Numbered from the stretch's first letter, positions 1 through 7,900 are shown. The stretch is DNA of 15,060 nucleotides from CAZKMM01 sp964592965 (GCA_964592965.1 CAZQJX010000058.1:1-15060); one strand, 5' to 3'. Made by a program: numbers and translations. The notes: generated by a model from the letters alone, not told the origin.

Positions 1-1087
1 GCAGGAATCTTTCTTCTTCGTTTTTAACAACTTCAACAATATAGGCTCTTTTTTCTACAAGTTCTGGGTATGCGTTTCCCATTAAATCTATGACTTTATC
101 AGATATTTTATAAAGCACGGGTTCATTAAATCCCAAAAGTTTAGCATGCCTTGATGCCCGCCTCATCACCCTGCGAAGCACATATCCCCTTCCTTCATTG
201 CTGGGAAGGACACCATCAGCAATTAAAAAAGCCATTGCTCTTGCGTGGTCAGCAATCGCCCTCATAGAGATGTCAATTTTTTCATCTTCTTTGTAAGATT
301 TTCCAGAAAGCTCCTCAATGCGGGCGATGATTGAGCGGAAAAGGTCAATATCATAGTTGGAATGAACCCCCTGCATAACCGCAGTGATTCTTTCCAGCCC
401 CATTCCAGTATCTATGCTTGGTTTGGGAAGAGGGGTTAGATTGCCTTTTTCATCTCGGTTATATTGCATAAAGACCAGATTCCACAGCTCAAGATACCTG
501 TCGCAATCACAACCGGGCTGACAGGTTGGCTTGCCACATCCAACCTCTTCTCCTTGGTCATAAATGATTTCGGAGCAGGGTCCGCAAGGACCTGTATCTC
601 CCATACTCCAGAAATTATCTTTTTCTCCCATTCGGTAGATTCTTTCTGGAGAGATATTGGCTATTTTTTGCCAAAGCTCAAAAGCTTCTTCATCATCCTT
701 GTAGATGGTTATATAAAGCCGAGATTTATCCAAACCCAATTCGCGGGTGAGAAATTCCCAAGCATAGGCAATTGCTTCTTCTTTGAAATAATCGCCAAAG
801 CTGAAATTACCCAGCATTTCAAAAAAGGTGTGATGCCGGGCAGTGTATCCGACATTTTCTAGGTCATTATGCTTTCCGCTGGCACGGAAGCATTTTTGGC
901 TGGAGCAGGCACGGGTATAGGGACGCCTTTCAATTCCCAGAAAGACATCTTTAAACTGGTTCATTCCAGCATTGGTGAAGAGCAGGGTGGGGTCGTTTTC
1001 AGGAATTAAGCTAGAGCTAGGCACAATTGTATGACCGTTTTTTTCAAAATATTTAAGAAATTTCTCTCTTATCTCATCCAGCTTCAT
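1..1087 (-). CDS. alaS: Alanine--tRNA ligase, N-terminal catalytic part (partial)
   Basis: This gene encodes alanyl-tRNA synthetase, which activates alanine with ATP and charges tRNA-Ala in the cytoplasm. About 362 residues are present, covering the class II catalytic core; the rest, including editing and C-Ala domains, lies beyond base 1. Seen in the translation: class II motif 1 region with PSSSLIPENDPTLLFTNAGM near residues 23-42, motif 2 region with GYTARHHTFFEMLGNFSFGD, and motif 3 GMGLERI. A Cys cluster (GCGKPTCQPGCDCDR) precedes the ELWNLVFMQ stretch, as in many bacterial AlaS. The ATG at 1087 starts the normal MKLDEIREKFLKYFE N-terminus; upstream is a modest GGGA ribosome site. It is the last visible gene of the pgpA-cinA-thpR-recA-pilT-alaS operon, 32 bases after the pilT stop. 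Identification is very secure. Confidence 0.97.
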   Translation of the reverse strand, partial: MKLDEIREKFLKYFEKNGHTIVPSSSLIPENDPTLLFTNAGMNQFKDVFLGIERRPYTRACSSQKCFRASGKHNDLENVGYTARHHTFFEMLGNFSFGDYFKEEAIAYAWEFLTRELGLDKSRLYITIYKDDEEAFELWQKIANISPERIYRMGEKDNFWSMGDTGPCGPCSEIIYDQGEEVGCGKPTCQPGCDCDRYLELWNLVFMQYNRDEKGNLTPLPKPSIDTGMGLERITAVMQGVHSNYDIDLFRSIIARIEELSGKSYKEDEKIDISMRAIADHARAMAFLIADGVLPSNEGRGYVLRRVMRRASRHAKLLGFNEPVLYKISDKVIDLMGNAYPELVEKRAYIVEVVKNEEERFL

Positions 1088-1119
1088 TGGAATTTTTCCC
1101 GAGTTAGTTTTAGATAAAA

Positions 1120-2391
1120 TCAGAAGCGCTCTATTTCAAAGTCATCACTGCCTGTTGAGCTTTTGCCTCCTTTGGGCTCTTCTTCTTCGGTTTTGTCAAA
1201 GTAATCCCATTTTTCAGCATCAGTGGTTGAAGATATGCCGGAGATTTTAAGCTTGAAGTCATCAGGATTGGAGCATTGCTTGAGAGCTTCTTCCAGAGTA
1301 ATAAGTCCTTTTCGGTAAAGCTGAAGTAGCGACTGGTCAAATGTCTGCATACCATAAGCGACAAAACCGCTGGCAATAGCATCACGGATTTCTTTGGTGC
1401 GGTCTTTATCCTCAATGCACTCTCTAATGCGGGCGGTATTGACCAGAACCTCAACTGCTGGCACCCTTCCTTTACCATCAGCACGAGGAACAAGACGCTG
1501 GCTGATTATACCACGAAGCACGCTGGCAAGCTGGAGCCTAACCTGCTTCTGTTGATAAGGCGGGAAAACAGCAACAATGCGGTTGATGGTCTCGGTAGCA
1601 TCAAGAGTGTGCAAAGTTGAAAGAACCAAGTGTCCTGTTTCTGCAGCTAAAAGTGCGGTTTCAATGGTTTCAAAGTCTCTCATCTCGCCCACGAGAATGA
1701 CATCTGGGTCTTGACGGAGAGCAGCTCTTAGCGCCACAGCAAAGCTTTTGGTATCAAATCCCACCTCTCTCTGGTTAATGATGCTTCTTTTATCACGGTG
1801 CAGGAACTCTATGGGGTCTTCAATGGTGACGATGTGGCAGGTTCGGGTGGAGTTAATTAAATCTATCATTGCGGCAAGGGTAGTGCTTTTTCCGCTACCA
1901 GTGGTGCCGGTGACGAGAATAAGACCTCTTGGCTCAAGAGCAAGTTTTCCAACAATTGGCGGAAGGTTAAGCTCCTCTATGGTTTTCACGCCAAAAGGAA
2001 TAACACGAAGAACAATGCCGATGGTGCCTCTTTGCTGAAAGATATTCACCCTGAATCTTCCCAGTCCGGGAACTCCATAGGCAAGGTCAATTTCTCCTGC
2101 TTCTTTGAATTTTTCCTGCTGGGCTTTGGTCATAATGCCGAACGCCATTTTATTCACCACATCTGGGCTGAGGCGAGGAGCTTCTTTGTATGGATAAAGC
2201 TGACCATCAATACGGAAGATAGGCGGAAGTCCTGCCTTTATATGAATATCACTTGCGCCAGCTTTCATAGCTACCTGAAGGATTTCATTAAGCTCAATCC
2301 CGGTTTTTTTAGAAGGAGCACCTGGGGGAGCTGTGGGAGCTGATTGAGTTGGACGAATAGGACGGTTTGGTCCATGAACCTGATTAGCCAT
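1120..2391 (-). CDS. pilT: PilT-type twitching motility ATPase
   Basis: This is a 423-residue hexameric secretion ATPase of the PilT family, which powers retraction of type IV pili at the inner membrane. Visible motifs: Walker A GTTGSGKST at 162-170, Asp box TIEDPIEF at 189-196, Walker B VILVGEMRD at 231-239 and His box TGHLVLSTLHT at 252-262. The N-terminal PAS-like domain (about 31-140) includes ASDIHIKAGLPP. A Pro-rich N-terminal tail (1-30) and an acidic Glu/Lys/Ser C-terminal tail (about 395-423) flank the core, making it longer than typical PilT of about 345-370 residues. The ATG at 2391 is preferred over an in-frame TTG at 2397 because the AGGAGG at 2398-2403 lies 6 bases before the ATG and would touch the TTG. 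That site overlaps the recA stop. No other pilus genes are in view. PilU is a less likely alternative, given the PilT-like core. Confidence 0.93.
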   Translation of the reverse strand: MANQVHGPNRPIRPTQSAPTAPPGAPSKKTGIELNEILQVAMKAGASDIHIKAGLPPIFRIDGQLYPYKEAPRLSPDVVNKMAFGIMTKAQQEKFKEAGEIDLAYGVPGLGRFRVNIFQQRGTIGIVLRVIPFGVKTIEELNLPPIVGKLALEPRGLILVTGTTGSGKSTTLAAMIDLINSTRTCHIVTIEDPIEFLHRDKRSIINQREVGFDTKSFAVALRAALRQDPDVILVGEMRDFETIETALLAAETGHLVLSTLHTLDATETINRIVAVFPPYQQKQVRLQLASVLRGIISQRLVPRADGKGRVPAVEVLVNTARIRECIEDKDRTKEIRDAIASGFVAYGMQTFDQSLLQLYRKGLITLEEALKQCSNPDDFKLKISGISSTTDAEKWDYFDKTEEEEPKGGKSSTGSDDFEIERF

Positions 2392-2402
2392 TTGCAACCT
2401 CC

Positions 2403-3476
2403 TTATTCTTCATCTGTTGTTCCAAGGATTTCTTCTCTATATAGCTCTTTGATTTTTTTCTCTATTTCTTGTCGGATTTCAGGATGCGCCTTTAAAAAGG
2501 ATTTGGAGTTTTCTCTTCCTTGACCAAGCCTTTCATCCTGATAGGAATACCAGGCGCCTATTTTTTCAATTACTCCCAGCTTTAATCCTAGGTCCAGCAC
2601 TTCTCCTTCTCGGCTGATTCCTTCTCCATACATAATGTCAAATTCCGCCTGCCTGAAAGGTGGAGCAAGCTTATTTTTCACCACTTTAACTCTTACTCTT
2701 GAGCCGATAATATTTGCACCCTGCTTGAGCTGTCCGATTCTACGAATATCCAATCGGATACTGGAATAATATTTTAGTGCGGTTCCGCCTGTTGTGGTCT
2801 CTGGATTGCCGAACACAACTCCGATTTTCTGCCGAAGCTGGTTGATAAAAGCGACAATTGTTTTGGAGCGGGAGATGGAGCCTGCGAGTTTTCTTAAAGC
2901 TTGGCTCATCAGCCTTGCCTGAAGTGCCATATGGGCATCACCCATCTCTCCTTCCAGCTCTGCCTTTGGCGTGAGCGCTGCCACTGAATCAATGACCACC
3001 ACATCCACCGCGCCTGTTTTGACCAGATAGTCAGCTATTTCTAAAGCCTGCTCGCCATAATCAGGCTGGCTGATTAATAGGTCATCTATTTTCACGCCCA
3101 GACGCTGGGCATAGTTGACATCAAGCGCATGCTCTGCATCAATAAAAGCGCACACACCGCCGAGCTTCTGAGCCTCAGCAATAAGATGAAGGGCAAGGGT
3201 GGTTTTTCCGCTTGCTTCAGGACCAAAAATCTCAACCACTCTTCCTCGTGGCATTCCGCCCACGCCGAGAGCTAGGTCTAAACCGAGAGAGCCGGTGGGA
3301 ATAACTTCAACTTCAGGGATTTTCATAGAGGAATCAAGGCGCATAATAGAGCCTTTGCCAAACTCTTTTTCAATCAGGCTGATTGCCTGTTCAATGGCTT
3401 TTTCTTTTTTTTCTTTATCTTTTTCTTCTTTCTTTTTGTTTTTTTCAGGCTCTTCGGTTTTTTTGGATTTGCTCAT
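2403..3476 (-). CDS. recA: Recombinase RecA
   Basis: RecA is the ATP-dependent strand-exchange protein for homologous recombination and DNA repair, and in many bacteria it triggers SOS by LexA co-cleavage. The protein is 357 residues. Walker A GPEASGKTT lies at 85-93, and the Walker B stretch DVVVIDS follows at about 158-164. The L2/ATP-cap signature GNPETTTGGTALKYYSS is intact. Residues 1-26 form an unusually charged Lys/Glu tail absent from E. coli RecA; the Walker lysine is at 91 rather than 72. The next in-frame Met is at 45, inside the core, and AGGAGG sits just upstream of the ATG at 3476, so the extension appears genuine. The thpR stop codon directly abuts the recA start, implying translational coupling. 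I did not identify a LexA box. Confidence 0.98.
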   Translation of the reverse strand: MSKSKKTEEPEKNKKKEEKDKEKKEKAIEQAISLIEKEFGKGSIMRLDSSMKIPEVEVIPTGSLGLDLALGVGGMPRGRVVEIFGPEASGKTTLALHLIAEAQKLGGVCAFIDAEHALDVNYAQRLGVKIDDLLISQPDYGEQALEIADYLVKTGAVDVVVIDSVAALTPKAELEGEMGDAHMALQARLMSQALRKLAGSISRSKTIVAFINQLRQKIGVVFGNPETTTGGTALKYYSSIRLDIRRIGQLKQGANIIGSRVRVKVVKNKLAPPFRQAEFDIMYGEGISREGEVLDLGLKLGVIEKIGAWYSYQDERLGQGRENSKSFLKAHPEIRQEIEKKIKELYREEILGTTDEE

Positions 3477-4085
3477 TTATCCCTCCTTTTGAGCGGAGAA
3501 GGGCTCGTCTTTGATTATAGAATAAATCGCTCCTTCGGGCTTAAGGTCGCTTTTAAAAAGAACGACTTTTTCAGCCCAAAAATTCCCATAGGTTTTGGTT
3601 CCTTCTTTATTTAAATATTCTATCAGGTCTTTTAGGTTTTTGCTAGTTTTAATTCTGCCAAGAGTAAGGTGAGGGACGAATTTTTTATCTGCTTTATCAA
3701 AGCCGAGTTTTACAAGCTCTTTTTCAAGCTGGTTGAAGATTTGTTCTAAAATTTCTGCTCCCTGCTCAAGACCTGTCCATATTACTCTTGGTCTTCCTTT
3801 TTCAGGGAATGTTCCCCATCCACGCACCTGAATTTGAAAAGGAGCAAACCTTTTGGCAACAGTGTTTATGGCGGTTTTGGCTTTTTCTATTTCTTCGGGT
3901 GTGAGATAGCCCAAAAAGCGAAGGGTTATATGCATAGATTCTGGTCTTACCCATTTTACATCTGCCTTGGATTTTTTAAGCCGAGATTGGAATTTTTTAA
4001 GCTCTTCTTTTAAATCCTCGGGAAGGTCAATAGCAATGAAACTGCGGATTTTGGCTTGTTTTTGTTTATTTTTCTTTGCGCTCAT
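3477..4085 (-). CDS. thpR: RNA 2',3'-cyclic phosphodiesterase (ThpR/LigT, 2H family)
   Basis: This is a 202-residue member of the 2H phosphoesterase superfamily (ThpR, formerly 2'-5' RNA ligase LigT), which hydrolyses RNA 2',3'-cyclic phosphates to 2'-phosphates. The two catalytic HxT motifs are present: HITLRFLG with H52/T54 and HLTLGRIK with H139/T141. The opening IRSFIAIDLPEDLKEEL is characteristic. A 12-residue Lys-rich leader precedes it. The ATG at 4085 lies inside the end of cinA, with a 20-base overlap, and a GGGAG site is 9 bases upstream. Its position between cinA and recA is common in bacteria, although its physiological role there is not settled. Enzymatic family is confident; the in vivo substrate is not known from sequence. 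Confidence 0.94.
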   Translation of the reverse strand: MSAKKNKQKQAKIRSFIAIDLPEDLKEELKKFQSRLKKSKADVKWVRPESMHITLRFLGYLTPEEIEKAKTAINTVAKRFAPFQIQVRGWGTFPEKGRPRVIWTGLEQGAEILEQIFNQLEKELVKLGFDKADKKFVPHLTLGRIKTSKNLKDLIEYLNKEGTKTYGNFWAEKVVLFKSDLKPEGAIYSIIKDEPFSAQKEG

Positions 4086-5349
4086 TTTTAGGCTCTCCCG
4101 GCATTCTCAAGCCTAAAAGTTTTCTTCTTACAGCTTCCAGAGCGGTCTGGGCGCTGAGGATGCGAACCACCTCTCTACTGAGGGGCAGGAATTGAAAGCG
4201 CCTTTCCCACACACCGCTTTTATCTGCAAGGGCAATATGAACACATCCCACAGGTTTTTCTTTTGTTCCGCCCGTAGGACCAGCAATGCCTGTGATAGCA
4301 ACAGCAATATCCGCTCCTGTTTTTTGCCGGGCTCCTTGTGCCATTTGACGGGCGCATTCAGAGCTTACTGCTCCTTTTTCTTTGATGGTATTTTCGCTTA
4401 CACCCAGCTCTTTGATTTTCATTTCATTAGAATAAGTGACAAATCCGCCGAGAAAATAATCCGAGCTTCCTGCAATATCAGTGATTCTTTTTGCCAAAAG
4501 CCCGCCTGTGCAGCTTTCAGCAGTGGCAAGGCTAAGACCTTTTTTTCGCAAAAGCTCGCCCACCTCCTGCTCCAAAGGCTTATCTTCTTTTGAAAAAAGA
4601 TACTCGCCCAAAAGCCCGGAGATTTCTTTACAGGCTTGATTAATAAGCTCCTCTGCCTGTTCCTCTGTGTCTGCGAAGACGCTCAACTGAAGATGGATTT
4701 CTGGAAATTCTGGAAGATAGGCAAGGGAGATGTTTTCAGGCAGACGGGCTTCTTGTAAAATTTCAGCCACCTTGCTTTCAGTTAATCCAAAAACCCGCAG
4801 GGTTTTGCTAAGATAGATTTTCTCTTTTTTCAGAAGTGCTCGGATACGCGCAAGAAGGTATTGCTCGCACATATTTCGGAATTCATTGGGCACACCTGGA
4901 AGGAAGAACCAGTGTCGGGAATTAAGCTCCAGCTCAAATCCCGGTGCGGTTCCAACTGGATTGGGAATGATTTTTGCTCCCTTTGGAAACATTGCCTGTT
5001 TCTCATTAGTTGGGGGCATTTCCATTCCCCGCAATAATTTAAAGCGGGATTTTATTTGGTCGAGAATTTCTTTGTTCAGGATAAGCTCAAGTCCTGCGTA
5101 GCGGGCAAAAGCCTGAGCTGTAAGGTCGTCAGGAGTGGGACCTAGTCCGCCTGAGCAAATGATGATATCTGAATTGGCTTCTAAAAATTTAAAAGCTTTT
5201 ATTAGCTCGTTTTCATTATCTGGAGCAAGAAGGATAAATTTTATCTGCTCGCCCATAACAAGGAGCTGAGATGCCAGCCAGCGGGCGTTGGTCTCCTGAA
5301 TTTTTCCTGAAACCAGCTCGTTGCCAATAGCCAGAAATGAAATATTCAT
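4066..5349 (-). CDS. cinA: CinA family protein: MoaB-like domain plus nicotinamide-nucleotide amidase
   Basis: This full-length CinA has 427 residues and two domains. The N-terminal domain (about 1-165) is the molybdopterin-binding-like COG1058 fold, with IGNELVSGKIQETN at the start and GGLGPTPDD at 67-75; in studied CinA proteins this domain carries ADP-ribose pyrophosphatase activity. The C-terminal domain (about 258-412) is PncC, which deamidates NMN to nicotinic acid mononucleotide in pyridine nucleotide salvage. It shows AESCTGG at 277-283 and GIAGPTGG at 354-361. The ATG at 5349 is preceded by GAGG at 9-base spacing. It follows pgpA by 12 bases and overlaps thpR by 20 bases. CinA is often co-transcribed with recA, and in streptococci it is competence-induced; no competence regulation is visible here. 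Confidence 0.96.
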   Translation of the reverse strand: MNISFLAIGNELVSGKIQETNARWLASQLLVMGEQIKFILLAPDNENELIKAFKFLEANSDIIICSGGLGPTPDDLTAQAFARYAGLELILNKEILDQIKSRFKLLRGMEMPPTNEKQAMFPKGAKIIPNPVGTAPGFELELNSRHWFFLPGVPNEFRNMCEQYLLARIRALLKKEKIYLSKTLRVFGLTESKVAEILQEARLPENISLAYLPEFPEIHLQLSVFADTEEQAEELINQACKEISGLLGEYLFSKEDKPLEQEVGELLRKKGLSLATAESCTGGLLAKRITDIAGSSDYFLGGFVTYSNEMKIKELGVSENTIKEKGAVSSECARQMAQGARQKTGADIAVAITGIAGPTGGTKEKPVGCVHIALADKSGVWERRFQFLPLSREVVRILSAQTALEAVRRKLLGLRMPGEPKNERKEK

Positions 5350-5361
5350 TTTTTCAAAACC

Positions 5362-5817
5362 TCAGCTGATAATCAGCCTGATTACCTGCAAAGATAAATT
5401 GGCATATATCCCGGCAACCACATCGTCCATTACTACTGCCAGTCCTCTTTTTCCCATACGGTCAAAATAGCTGGCAGGATAGATTTTGGCGATGTCAAAG
5501 ATTCTGAAGAGCAGAAAGCCGAGAAAAATCCACTTGCCTTGGACTGGAAAGCTGAGCATTGTGATGAGATATCCTACCACTTCATCAATAGTTACAAGCT
5601 GTGGGTCTCGGGTAAGAAGAATTTGCTCTGCCTGATTGGAAAGCCAAACCGCAAGCACAAAAATACCCGCCAGAACCAAAAGATATATCCAGACAGAAAT
5701 TGAGCCAATTAAGTAATAAATGCCCACTCCGAGCAGGGTTCCAAAGGTGCCCGGAGCTACAGGCGCCAAGCCCAGTCCCAGTCCACTTGCCAGCCAAAGG
5801 ATAATTCTTTCTTTCAT
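5362..5817 (-). CDS. pgpA: Phosphatidylglycerophosphatase A
   Basis: PgpA dephosphorylates phosphatidylglycerophosphate to phosphatidylglycerol in the cytoplasmic membrane. The protein is 151 residues, a normal length. Visible family features: LGLGLAPVAPGTFGTLLG at about 14-30, the acidic motif DPQLVTIDEVVGY at 71-83, FRIFDIAKIYPA at 104-115 and VMDDVVAGIYAN at 129-140. Several hydrophobic segments fit a membrane protein. The ATG at 5817 is chosen over an in-frame TTG at 5847, because the TTG falls within the promoter spacer, upstream of any transcript. It is the first gene of the recA operon, with a promoter at 5831-5858 and a short GGAAAG-containing leader. Confidence 0.94.
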   Translation of the reverse strand: MKERIILWLASGLGLGLAPVAPGTFGTLLGVGIYYLIGSISVWIYLLVLAGIFVLAVWLSNQAEQILLTRDPQLVTIDEVVGYLITMLSFPVQGKWIFLGFLLFRIFDIAKIYPASYFDRMGKRGLAVVMDDVVAGIYANLSLQVIRLIIS

Positions 5818-5830
5818 TTTCTTTCCGCAT

Positions 5831-5858
5831 ACTTTAGCATTGCTCAAGAAGGTGTCAA
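5831..5858 (-). promoter_or_regulatory. Sigma70-type promoter of the pgpA-cinA-thpR-recA-pilT-alaS operon
   Basis: Reading the minus strand, TTGACA at 5858-5853 is a perfect -35 box. A 16-base spacer leads to TAAAGT at 5836-5831, a 4-of-6 match to TATAAT preceded by TGC, which resembles an extended -10. The pgpA ATG follows 13 bases later, giving a predicted leader of only a few bases that contains GGAAAG. No other clear promoter for recA was looked for inside thpR. The assignment is by pattern only. Confidence 0.72.
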
Positions 5859-5918
5859 GAAAAAGGCTTTTTATCTTTGTCTTTTAACTGGTTTTGGTTT
5901 GAGCAATTTTAAACCAGC

Positions 5919-5947
5919 TTGCAAATGCTGGTTAATTTCTCTAAACT
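5919..5947 (+). promoter_or_regulatory. Candidate promoter with flanking dyad for the 5956 gene
   Basis: TTGCAA at 5919-5924, a 17-base spacer and TAAACT at 5942-5947 make a plausible promoter, with 4-of-6 matches at each box. The ATG of the downstream gene follows after 8 bases without a Shine-Dalgarno. A perfect dyad, AACCAGC (5912-5918) and GCTGGTT (5927-5933), brackets the -35 box. A further CTGGTT half-site lies at 5888-5893. The dyad could be an operator or simply a hairpin. Confidence 0.45.
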
Positions 5948-5955
5948 TCAAAGTG

Positions 5956-6795
5956 ATGTTTAAGATTAAAAGGATTTTTAGAATAGCCAGATTTTCTCTG
6001 GACAGATTCCTTGATTATCTTCCTCTTCCTCTTCTGGCTTTAGGTGATTTGCTTTTTCTTTTTGCTTTTCTCAGCGACCTGGCAGGAAAGGATTTTTTGC
6101 CCGTCGCTGATGAGATTTTTTTGGGACTGTTTCTTCTTTATCTTAATTATTATCTTCTGGTCAGGATTTATGGTATTGTTTCTTTGCAAAGGATTTTTCA
6201 CTCTCAAACCCTTTCCCGCAAACAATCTCTGGGTATGCTTTCTTGGGAGCCTTTGGTTAGAAAAAGCATTCGCTTGATTAAATTTTTACGCAAAGAATTT
6301 GTTTTTCCAGGCGCTCCAGATTGGTTAAAACAAGAGGCAAATCATTTGGAGATGCTCTGCCAGCGCCTTAAGGCATTAAGTCAGAGACTGGAGATGGTTG
6401 ACCAGCTTTTTTTCACCTCTTCGCTCAATCCTCAGAAATTAAAGTCGCAGATGGATATGTATGAGCGATTAAGTCGAATTAGCCGAGTTAATCAAGAAGA
6501 ATACAAGCAGGCGTATGAGCGAGTGAAAAATCAATATCAGAAATGTTTAAGACTTTTGGAGCAGAGAAATTTTCTGGTGCAAAGAATTGAATGGTTTTAT
6601 CAGATGCTTTTCAAAGTAAGCAAGGTTATAGAACCAGAAAACGCTCAAAAGCTTTCAGAGCATAAGCTGGTAGAAATGGTTGAGCAGATAAGGGAGGAGT
6701 TTGAAAAAGCAGAGCAGGTTTTAAAAGGAGAAGAATCGTTGACAAAAAAACAAGATTTTTCTGAAGAGCGCACGCCACCCTATCTCCCCCATTGA
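5956..6795 (+). CDS. Unrecognised membrane-anchored coiled-coil protein
   Basis: I do not recognise this 279-residue protein. After a basic amphipathic start (MFKIKRIFRIARF), two hydrophobic segments at about 22-40 and 52-74 look like a membrane hairpin. From roughly 125 to 260 the sequence is rich in Leu, Glu, Gln, Lys and Arg with heptad-like spacing, suggesting a long cytoplasmic coiled coil, and the tail is short and Pro-containing. The ATG at 5956 is preferred to a TTG at 5899. The TTG has no ribosome site and lies upstream of the candidate promoter, whereas the ATG is 8 bases after a -10-like box. It is transcribed divergently from pgpA and converges on aroF, so it seems to be a single-gene unit. 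No function is assigned. Confidence 0.75.
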   Translation: MFKIKRIFRIARFSLDRFLDYLPLPLLALGDLLFLFAFLSDLAGKDFLPVADEIFLGLFLLYLNYYLLVRIYGIVSLQRIFHSQTLSRKQSLGMLSWEPLVRKSIRLIKFLRKEFVFPGAPDWLKQEANHLEMLCQRLKALSQRLEMVDQLFFTSSLNPQKLKSQMDMYERLSRISRVNQEEYKQAYERVKNQYQKCLRLLEQRNFLVQRIEWFYQMLFKVSKVIEPENAQKLSEHKLVEMVEQIREEFEKAEQVLKGEESLTKKQDFSEERTPPYLPH

Positions 6796-6841
6796 CCATC
6801 TTTATTTCTAGCAGATTTCAAAGCAAAATAGTTAGTTTTAA

Positions 6842-7876
6842 TCAAAGGATTCGACGGGAGAGCTTTACCAGCGGTTCTATTTCTTTCATTAGTTTTTTGA
6901 AGTTTTTGGGTTTTAATGATTGCCCGCCATCAGAAAGAGCTTCTTCAGGTCGGGGATGAACCTCTACCATAATTCCATCAGCGCCAGCAACCACCGCTGC
7001 TTTTGCCATTGGTATGACCAAATCCCAATGACCAGTTGCATGGCTTGGGTCAACAAACACAGGCAGATGGGTCTCTTTTTTCAAAACAGGCACCGCAGAT
7101 AAATCCAAAGTATTGCGGGTGGCTCGCTCAAATGTTCTTATGCCCCGCTCGCAGAGTATCACTTTGTTGTTTCCGCCCTTGAGGATGTATTCTGCGCTCA
7201 TTAAATATTCTTCTATTGTGGTCATCATTCCCCGCTTTAAAAATACAGGCTTATTCACCTGCCCAACCGCTTTGAGCAAAGCAAAATTTTGAATATTGCG
7301 GGCACCTATCTGGAGAATGTCCGCATACTGGGCAACCAGCTCCACCTCGCTCGGATTCATCACCTCAGTTACCACAGGCAAGCCTGTTGCTTTTCTTGCT
7401 TCTGCCAGAAGCTTCAATCCCTCTTCCTCCAAGCCCTGAAAGCTGTAAGGAGAGGTGCGAGGCTTATAAGCTCCGCCTCTGAGAATGTGCGCGCCTGCTT
7501 TTTTTACTGCTTTGGCAGTTTCAATAATCTGTTCCCTGCTCTCCACTGAGCATGGACCAGCAATGACAATAAACCTTTTTCCACCTATGGTAACTGTGCT
7601 TCCACCATCCATAGCTTTCAGCTTGATTTTGGTCTTGCCATCTTTGACCTGCCTGCTGGCAAGCTTATAAGGCTTTAAAATCGGCATAACCGATTCCACC
7701 CCAGGCATTGTCTCTAGCGCCTGAAGCCTGACCTTTCCCCGCTCATCACCTATGCAGGCAATAACATTACGCTCAACCCCGTGAAGAATGTGTGGTTTGT
7801 AGCCCATCTCTTTTACCTTTTCCGCCACCTTCTCCAGCTCCTTTTTGGTTGAGGCTTTTTTCATCACGATAATCAT
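6842..7876 (-). CDS. aroF: 3-deoxy-7-phosphoheptulonate (DAHP) synthase, type I-beta with N-terminal regulatory domain
   Basis: This enzyme condenses phosphoenolpyruvate and erythrose 4-phosphate to DAHP, the first committed step of the shikimate pathway to Phe, Tyr and Trp. It has 344 residues. Residues 1-70 form a ferredoxin-like regulatory domain (MIIVMKK, VIACIGDERG), as in Thermotoga maritima DAHP synthase, where it mediates Tyr/Phe feedback. The barrel has IAGPCSVES at 105-113 with metal ligand C109 and RGGAYKPRTSPYSFQG at 133-148. LKRG lies at 213-216, DPSHATGH at 276-283 includes H279, and likely metal ligands E305 and D316 follow. The ATG at 7876 has AAGGAGGG 8 bases upstream. Transcription must first pass a terminator hairpin in the leader, so both enzyme inhibition and attenuation probably act. 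A KDO8P synthase is excluded by the DAHPS-type motifs and the extra domain. Confidence 0.95.
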   Translation of the reverse strand: MIIVMKKASTKKELEKVAEKVKEMGYKPHILHGVERNVIACIGDERGKVRLQALETMPGVESVMPILKPYKLASRQVKDGKTKIKLKAMDGGSTVTIGGKRFIVIAGPCSVESREQIIETAKAVKKAGAHILRGGAYKPRTSPYSFQGLEEEGLKLLAEARKATGLPVVTEVMNPSEVELVAQYADILQIGARNIQNFALLKAVGQVNKPVFLKRGMMTTIEEYLMSAEYILKGGNNKVILCERGIRTFERATRNTLDLSAVPVLKKETHLPVFVDPSHATGHWDLVIPMAKAAVVAGADGIMVEVHPRPEEALSDGGQSLKPKNFKKLMKEIEPLVKLSRRIL

Positions 7877-7900
7877 CTCCTGCCCTCCTTGGTTTTGGTA

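Noticed and set aside
464..862. Plus-strand open frame of 132 codons
   Set aside because: It is antisense to the highly conserved catalytic core of alaS and has no ribosome site or recognisable protein features.
2392..2397. TTG start at 2397 for PilT
   Set aside because: AGGAGG directly abuts it, leaving no spacing; the ATG six bases further on has ideal spacing.
5818..5847. TTG start at 5847 giving a longer PgpA
   Set aside because: It lies between the -35 and -10 boxes of the promoter, so it would not be transcribed; the ATG at 5817 gives a normal PgpA N-terminus.
5899..5955. TTG start at 5899 for the coiled-coil protein
   Set aside because: No ribosome site, upstream of the candidate promoter, and the extra 19 residues contain no membrane or coiled-coil character continuous with the rest.
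6796..6841. Bidirectional terminator between the convergent coiled-coil gene and aroF
   Set aside because: I could not find a GC-containing hairpin with a T run in these 46 bases.
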